From Brasenia schreberi (taxonomy: Eukaryota > Streptophyta > Magnoliopsida > Nymphaeales > Cabombaceae), in the NCBI GenBank assembly GCA_036023115.1, contig JAYKKT010000059.1, positions 6,022,501-6,086,500 on the forward strand: DNA of 64,000 nt, read 5' to 3'. The notes under the pieces are model-generated. The model searched no databases. It saw nothing but the letters and a program-made list of their open reading frames with translations, and was not told the DNA's origin. The position numbers were made by a program, and so were the translations under genes. Positions 57,066-64,000 of this stretch are shown here, one piece after another (positions within the stretch are counted from its first letter, which is position 1; every line of letters starts with the position of its first letter).

Positions 57066-58140
57066 TCGTGTCTCTAAAGGTTATTGACTTCTTCCTGTGC
57101 ACTTAAACTTTGGTGGACTGTGAACATTTGTGCACAAGCATCTGCGCATGTGCGTGTGTGTGATCTTCTATAGTCTGCAATTTTTCTGTAGCTTCTCAAG
57201 AATTCCTGTTATCTCTCTCTCTCCCTCTCTCCAACACACATACACACATACATGTGTTGGTTGTGGTAGCCATTTATAGTTGTTGCTCAGAGGAGCAGAG
57301 GAAGAGAGGTGTGTCTTGGCGGGTGGAGGGCAGTTTGAGTAGCAAAAGATGGCGATCGAGACCAAGTGCACATGAAACTCGATGTGTGTGTGTGGCGCAA
57401 GATGTGATCCAATTCTTCAGACAGTTGCATCATACTTTTAAGAGAATAGCATGCTCTTTGCTGCTCTACCCTCTTTTCATTTTGGGTGCTAGTTTTGCAA
57501 TCCTTGGATACAGGAAACTGCACTTAGGTTGGTGGATTCTGTTGCCGGCTCAGTGGCGTGAAGCCCTTCCTGTAGCCTTTTCTTCTGGCAAGGGATGTTG
57601 GTACTGATATTGAACCCTTGACCTTATTCAACCTGAATGTCTTACTAATCTGGTATTCTTGTTTGCTTCAATTCACATTCATTTGAGATTTGAATACCCC
57701 AGATGTAGATACCGTGATCTGCACAAAATCCTTATTCTTTTGATTTCTGTTCGTCTTGGACGATGAAAGTACGAAAACCCGATAGGTGACAGGGACAAGA
57801 ATCCGGTCCAATGGGAGAGCTAGGACAAGAGGAGGTGAATTTAGTATCACAAATTCTTGATGCAAATTACCACGGGGCGGTATTGGCACCTCGGCCAGCA
57901 CTTCCATCAGGCACTACGGGATCGACTACTTCACAGAGGAAGTAAAGCAACAGTGAGCAAATTTAACCGGGGGGAGTAAACCCCCGGATGAAGGGATAGA
58001 GAAACATAGGCAACAGGGACAAGAATCAGGTCCAATACAAGAGAGTTTTGAGAGGAGGAATGAAGAGCAATGGAGACAACTTTCATGGACTAGGAACACG
58101 TGGAGAAGAAGCTGGCAGCCCCATGTGCGTAAGGCAGCCT
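57066..58140 (+). other. TDX 3' UTR and downstream flank
   Basis: The first few hundred bases are probably TDX 3' UTR. CT/CA microsatellites lie at 57213-57245. A near-repeat GGGACAAGAATCNGGTCCAAT occurs at about 57791 and 58016. No gene recognised. Confidence 0.4.
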
Positions 58141-58247
58141 GTAGCACAAACAATAACAACTAAGCCTTTTCTCATACTAGACGGGGTTTGGCTACATGAA
58201 TTATTTGTTTCCACAGAGTACTATCATGTGCCATGATAGGCAATTAA
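58141..58247 (-). mobile_element. RTE LINE 3'-end relic
   Basis: The plus strand has AATAACAACTAAGCCTTTTC and CATACTAGACGGGGTTTGGC, the complement of the RTE 3' end, and runs about 100 bases into the MAHD coding segment (CATGTGCCATGATAG). Confidence 0.8.
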
Positions 58248-59983
58248 GGGTTTGGTAAAGCAGCACGCAGTTGGCTGTTTGGCGTAGCTTGAAACAAGAA
58301 AAGTGGTCGAACTGCAGACAAGGCAATTAAGTGGACCGGTTTCACATGTTTGTTTCGAGTGGAAGCAGTTGGTTTTTCAACGGGGATTCAGATTCTCTAG
58401 AACTTAAAAGACCAACCCTGCACCCTTTGTGCCATGTAGTCTCACCCTGTTAACCATGGGAGGGGCTTGGGGCTGCTCTCTTTTTTTTTTCGGGTAAGGA
58501 GCAAGTGTGCCCCACTTTCAACCACGGTAACTTTTTTTAAAATTAAAAAACCATTTGGTTAAAATCCACTCACTTGTAAATCTAATTCAAATAATTACAA
58601 ATTTATCAAACTAGATAGTTAAAATTAAAGACAGATGAAGTATGAGGGAGTTACAAATTGGGTACTTCTTGTTCTATGTCGACCCTGACACCTGATCAAG
58701 GGCATTCAGGTTTGCCCCCACCCCACCCGAACCCAATCAAAACGGGGATCAGGTTGGGTCCCCATGAGTGTGGCTAATATTGTCATCCCTACTTATCCTA
58801 CACAATTTTTATTAGCAAGAAACATCACACATACTTTGCAGGGCATTAATAATATAGTTGTTATTCATATACCTCATTTTATTAAACATATACTTCTTAT
58901 AAAAATTACAATCTCTCTCCTCCTCTTGTTTACCGCTTTCCTTCCTCGTCCCCTTTTCTTTCAACCATTTTTTTTATCTCCCTCAGTCCATCTCTTTTAA
59001 TCTATTCTGTTTTTTAATAGTTAGATCTCTTTTTTTATAAGTTGAGAAAGTGTTTTAAAGCTTGAAAGTGTCATGAAAGAAAATACTTAAATAGAAAAGA
59101 AATATCTAGTTTGCTCTTATATAATATGTTTAATTATTTGAAAACAACCGATTCTCATGCCTTCTTTTGGAAATTTCCAAAAGCACTCCTGTTTGTGCAT
59201 TTCACTATAAAAAAAAAATCGGGAACAGCAACAACTTCTTTGACCTTCCCCTCATTGTCCTTGTCATGACAGTTCTACTTGCTACCCATGAATCGGTTCT
59301 GATCAACCTGATCCACGTCGGTTTCATGGCTTGTTAAACTTGGCCCACTGTCCGGCTTGGTGGCGTTCCCAATTCCACGAGGGTCTGGTTCTAGTCCAGT
59401 GCAAGATAGTTGCGCTTCCTGTTGGGTTCCAATTTCGTTTAAAAAACGCATGAAATGAAGGTGAGGTTTTAGAACCTGAACCACAAAGCGAATTGGAGCC
59501 ATTGGTTTTTGTTTGGTTCTCCAATGGGTGGAACAGGAACCTAACCATGGGGGTTCTTCTGTTCCAGTTCCACTTCACCTGGTAGAGCCCGTAAAAGAGA
59601 TGAACCAACTGAACAAAGTCTGTTTGGACTAGACCTGAAACTGGAATCATACAGTTTCAATTTGAGATCCAAACTGCTTGAAAGAACAAAAATATTTTAA
59701 AAAATTACAAATTTAAATAAAATACCGAAACTGTGGGTTGTTTCCAGTTACATGAAAAGTGGAACCTTAACCAAACTAGTTGGCCCCTAGCTTCCGGTTG
59801 ATTTCACTTGTTCTGGTTTCAGCTGGTTCATGGTCCCATTCTCCTGTTGAAACCACTGGTCTAGTTTCAAGCTAACCATGTCTAATTTGGGCTAAGTGAT
59901 GGACCTAGAAAACTGTCTCTGGAATTCCGGCGAGACTGTCAAAATATTTTTTTCTTGAGGAAATTGAGTCAGCTATATAGTTT
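58248..59983. other. Intergenic with hAT/MITE-like words, no gene
   Basis: Stretches rich in CCCGAACCC and GGTTCCAGTTCC words at 58680-58760 and 59290-59880 look like decayed non-autonomous elements, but ends and TSDs were not found. Confidence 0.35.
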
Positions 59984-60110
59984 TATTTCTTTTTTTGTTA
60001 CAAAATGAGGTTGAAACCTAACACGCACATCCACACATGGACCCTTTGAGATTCGAATTCCCCACCAGCAGCCATGGCTGCTAGAGCGCCCTGCCGTTGA
60101 GGTACTCTCT
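59984..60110 (-). mobile_element. SINE, tRNA-derived
   Basis: The minus strand has an A-box-like CTCAACGGCAGGGCGCTC, then a B-box-like AATTCGAATCTC about 40 bases later. A body with TGTGTGGATGTGCGTGTTAG follows and an A-rich 3' tail (AAAAAAAGAAATAAAA). Similar box A segments occur at 9930 and 11165-11240. TSDs were not established. Confidence 0.6.
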
Positions 60111-61636
60111 CGGTGAGGGTTTTGGATTTCGAATGCATGAATAGATTGAGTACTGTTTGGGCTCATTCCGTGGGGTCGGTCACCGTAGCACGAGCGTATA
60201 CGAATGCCATTCTACTTGAACGAGCCACACACCGGTTGCTTGCCAAAATGAAAATTAATTTTGACAAACACAAGTTTCATCGTGTATAAAGGCAACATCT
60301 TTTGTACAAATTTCATTGGAAAAAATGCAAGTTTGGACTTCTACGAAAAGGTGAAACGATCCAATTACTTTTGGTTTAACGTTTATATACATATAATGGT
60401 GTTCATATATTTAAAGAAAGCTTCTTATTAGAAAAAAATTATTATGTTTTTAGCACAAGGATGTACAGCACTCCCGGCTAGGGGTTGAGTCAAAGAACTT
60501 CAAAGTGGAGGTCCAATATCGATAACCGAGGGTGTGCATATCTGTTAAAATTTGAACTTAAAAAGAAAAAAATACCATTTTTAAGTGTATTTATTCACAT
60601 GAGCATTTCTTACTTTTTAACTTCAATTTTTTTAGATTTGTTTAAATTTGCTTTCACCTAACTGAGCTAGCATATACAAGGCTCTTTCTATTTTATATAT
60701 AGTGGCATACTTAGGAGATAACATATTTAAATAAATCTAAATCATTAATTTTAGAGTGTTAAAAAGCAAAAAGTACACAAAAGTTGTACTTTATTTACAT
60801 TTACACTCCTTATTTTTAAATTTACTTATCAACCATCTATCAACATGAATGCTTAAGATTTAATTGAAAATGTTAGTATTTAAGTGTGTTAGAATATACC
60901 ATGTCTTCTTTCTCTCTGAAAGAGAGAGAGGGCATACAAGAAAGATTGCAGAGGGCAAAAGGCGGAAGCCAAACCCAATCATGAAAGATGCAGTCAAGTA
61001 TGACAATTGGGAATAAACCACAAACTTATGATAAAAATCAACTCATTCATATACAGATAATAAACGTTTGATTTGTAGAGACTAATTTGTCACACACATA
61101 TATATATATACAGAGAGAGCCCAACGCTAGAAAGAAATTCTCTGGCAAAAAGCTACAAGAAAATGATTATCATTTTCAATCCAGACCAAAGGGCAAAGGC
61201 AGGTCAGAAGGGACCAATATCCGGGACAGGATCTAAATTGCAATCCAGACCAAAGGCAGGTCCGACGGTCGACACCCTGACCCACTTTGTCATTTCGGTA
61301 GTACTCAAGGTCGAAAACGTCATTGAGTAGAAGGATGTATCCGTCATTTGCGTATCAAAGAAAGGGTGGCCTCGTAAATCTCGGTCTGCCTTCATAGACG
61401 ACCGATAGCAGACAGCAAAGACTGTCTCCAGGAGTGGGAGAAAAAACAGCGAGCGAGTCTGAGAGTGAGATTCTCTCTCTCTCTCTCTCTCTCGCTACAG
61501 CGAGGAGGGAAAACCCTCGTATATTCTTCCTATGTGGTGCTGCTTTTCCAAGCCTCTGTCTTTTCCGATCATTCTTTTCCCCAGTGCCCTGTTTGGCTCT
61601 TGGTGGCTTCAGCGATTCAACCGGAAGAAAACCATC
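60111..61636 (+). other. Intergenic region and promoter side of the GH17 gene
   Basis: AT-rich to about 61130. CT microsatellite at 61473-61493, about 150 bases before the GH17 start, lies where a plant 5' leader would be. No gene was recognised upstream. Confidence 0.4.
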
Positions 61637-64000
61637 ATGGCTACGATCATTCTTTTCCTTCTCTTCGCCGTAGTTGCCTCCGGCGACAAAGGTATGACCA
61701 TCGCCTCTCCCTCTCCCTACGCCATTGGGTTTACGTTTCTTTTTCGGCATAGTTTTGTATGACTTGGTACGACAAAAGGATTCACCGATTCAGAGTGATC
61801 GGGTGTTTGGATTCAAAGCCTATGTTTGTCGGAACCTTTTTCTTTAGAAAGAGATTCCGAGCTCAGAATAAGGAAACGATTTCCAGACACAAAGAAAAAG
61901 ATCTACTCTCTTATCTTCTTTCATTTGCTCTTCTCTTCGTTTTTCGGTTCTCTAGTGCTCGTTTCCATTTCTTTGACTTCCCTCAACGTCTAGAATTAGG
62001 AAAAAAGTGAAATGACCATCATGTTCCCTTCGCGTTCTTGAATGGATAAAAGAGAATCCGGCGGTCGTGGTGCATCATCTTGCTTTGTTGCGGGCCAGTT
62101 CAGCTGGCGGAAAGTCCTAAGTCGACCCCCGGCCCCCCCTTCTTTTTCGATATCTGCATCTATTTCCATCTATCCCTGTGGCTGATTCGTATCGTCCTTC
62201 TCCGGGATGCTTTCCCACCGAACCGGCTCGTTTACGGTCAGCTCTGATTGACCTCGGTATATGCTCTTTCTGCTAACCCGTTCGCATGGCCGAGCTGGTT
62301 CGTCTACCGACTCGGTGGACTCTAGCGACCATTTTTCAACTAGCCGGTTTGGCTTTTGGAGAACTTTCACTTTATGAACGCAACATGCACATAGGATTCT
62401 TTTTGTGACACTTTCCATGCAGAATGAACAAATTATTGCATCCCATAAACATTATATTACCGAGTTGTGTATGAATATAAAATAGTGAATATTTTATGGA
62501 CTGATTCAGAATTATAGCTTAGGGAAAGTACAACTTGCTTCCCTGGATTTTGAAAAAGTTTTGGCAGGCATTTGCAATATGTGTGTAATCTCTGTGGGTA
62601 AGTTGAAAGTTTTCAGAAATATTTGATTCTTGAGACCGTTGGCTTTGGGCTAGGGCGAAGGGCTGGTAATAAACACCCGAACAAGGTCTCTTCATGGCTT
62701 GTTCGTCAACTCAAATCTTGTTTATTTCGGCTTGTTAGCTTGTTTGACCCGAGTTGAAGAAGCACCTGATTTTGCATGCAAGTTAGACGAGCTGAATGCG
62801 AGCAGCTCGTTCATGTTAAAGGATGTAAAGTTTTATAGATACTTTTGAGTAAAAAGTTTAACTTATTGATTATAAAGTATTTCATTTTTTTAATGCAAAT
62901 TTTGCACATGATGTTCTTGTGAAGTTGAAAGATTTGATCATTTAATTGCATTATGCCCATTTAGTTCTTTAAGGTAACATGAATTTTTGGCATACATGCA
63001 TTTAAAAGCTCTATATACTTACTAAACAAGCTAATACGAGTCAAGCAGAACAGCACATGGATTCCTCATGTTAGCTCATATAGCTTATCATGCTAGCTCA
63101 TGTTTAATTCGTTTGTATCACAAACAGGACACAAGCTTGCTCTATCGAGTCAAACCAAGCCAAACCATGGCCTGCAGCTCAGTTCACTCCCTGCCTACAT
63201 CTGAGTTTGTGAACTTCATCAATTTAATCACTCTTATTGGATTCTCTTGGGTCATTTTTCCTGCCGAATTATCAACGTATTATACCCCCAAATTGCTATT
63301 TTACGGGGGTGTGTGTAGATGCAGTTTATATTAAGCTTTTATGGGAAGATTTAGGTGATACAGAGCCTTGTAAATGCATAATCTGTTGTCATGAATTTGG
63401 AGGGGCTTTTGCTGAAGTTTGCAATATACATGTAACTTTGTTCTTTTTCTTTTACTTTAAATTTAAAATTTGGAAGAATATTTGCTTTCCCTCTGAAACC
63501 ACTGTTGCTATGGCTTGGGCACATAATTCAGGGGCCTTTGTGGGTGTGAACATTGGGACCGATATGAGCAACATGCCGTCCCCTACGCAGGTTGTGGCGC
63601 TCCTCAAGGCTCAGCAGATCAACAATGTTAGGCTCTTTGATGCCGACCATGCCATGCTGACGGCCCTCGCAAGGACGGGCATTCAAGTGACTGTAACTGT
63701 GCCCAACAATCAGCTGCTGGCAATCGGCCAATCCAATTCCACTGCTGCCAATTGGGTTGCTAAGAACGTGGCTGCCTTTCTTCCTGCCACCAACATCACA
63801 GCCATTGCAGTTGGCACTGAGGTGCTCACCTCCCTTCCCAATGCTGCACTCATCCTTCTGTCTGCCATGAAATTCATCCACTCTGCCCTTGTAGCGTCCA
63901 ACCTTGACTCTACCATAAAAGTCAGCACCCCACATTCATCTGACATCATTCTCGACTCATTTCCGCCATCCCAGGCATTTTTCAACCGCACATGGAACCC
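61637..64000 (+). CDS. GH17 glucan endo-1,3-beta-glucosidase (partial, 3' end beyond window)
   Basis: Exon 1 (61637-61691) encodes MATIILFLLFAVVASGDKG, a signal peptide. Donor AAAG|GTATGA and acceptor ATTCAG at 63531 join it in phase to exon 2 (63532 to beyond 64000). Exon 2 reads AFVGVNIGTDMSNMPSPTQV, VVALLKAQQINNVRLFDADH, ALARTGIQVTVTVPNNQLLA, NITAIAVGTEVLTS and DSFPPSQAFFNRTWNP. This is the first part of the GH17 barrel of plant beta-1,3-glucanases of the class that often also has an X8 (CBM43) domain and a GPI signal. The proton donor Glu is the E of GTEV, which is present; the nucleophile Glu lies beyond the window. The enzyme cleaves beta-1,3-glucan (callose) in the wall. Open throughout what can be seen. 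Confidence 0.93.
61692..63531 (+). other. Intron 1 of the GH17 gene
   Basis: 1840 bp, GT-AG. It includes stretches with repeated GCTTGTT and AGCTCAT words at 62690-62830 and 63060-63130 that may be the ends of a small non-autonomous element. No coding similarity. Confidence 0.8.

Noticed and set aside
57254..57607. 117-codon plus-strand frame downstream of TDX
   Set aside because: Starts in a microsatellite-flanked region; no recognised domain or splice context.

Overview
The window is nuclear DNA from a flowering plant. It has AT-rich intergenic DNA, spliced genes with GT-AG introns, families typical of plants (plastid FKBP17-type immunophilin, ENT nucleoside transporter, TPR-thioredoxin TDX, GH17 glucanase), Ty1/copia elements primed by initiator tRNA-Met, and RTE-type LINEs. 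The species cannot be fixed from this sequence alone.

Four host genes are supported. (1) Minus strand, 470-819: first exon of a plastid FKBP17-2-like protein; the rest lies beyond the left edge. (2) Plus strand, 14070-26595: a two-exon equilibrative nucleoside transporter of 423 codons whose single intron (11.25 kb) holds one copia element nested in another. (3) Plus strand, 30663-57065: a ten-exon gene for TDX, the Hsp70-interacting TPR-thioredoxin, 376 residues. Its exons join in frame, one intron has a GC donor, and intron 9 is 21.1 kb long. (4) Plus strand, 61637 to beyond the right edge: signal-peptide exon and start of the catalytic domain of a GH17 beta-1,3-glucanase.

Most other DNA is transposable elements. 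TDX intron 9 contains a nest whose order can be read from target-site duplications: copia D holds a minus-strand copia E and a separate minus-strand non-autonomous LTR element; that element holds copia C (TSD CATCC); copia C holds an RTE LINE (16-bp TSD). The non-autonomous element has its own 5-bp TSD (ATAGT) and no visible gag-pol. Its interior carries, all in its sense direction and without introns, pieces of at least three unrelated host transcripts: an MGTCMS-type small protein, the N-terminal half of FolD, and the N-terminal region of an MSL mechanosensitive channel. A second, unrelated LTR element at 2660-6060 carries an intronless piece of TRAP-beta. These two apparent transcript-capturing LTR elements are the most interesting content.

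Smaller items include RTE 3'-end relics, SINE-like sequences with tRNA-type A and B boxes, hAT-like non-autonomous elements, a degenerate 5S rRNA-like sequence, fragments of a 6PGDH-like/aldolase fusion gene in opposite orientations, and several microsatellites. No tRNA gene, CRISPR array or organellar insert was recognised.
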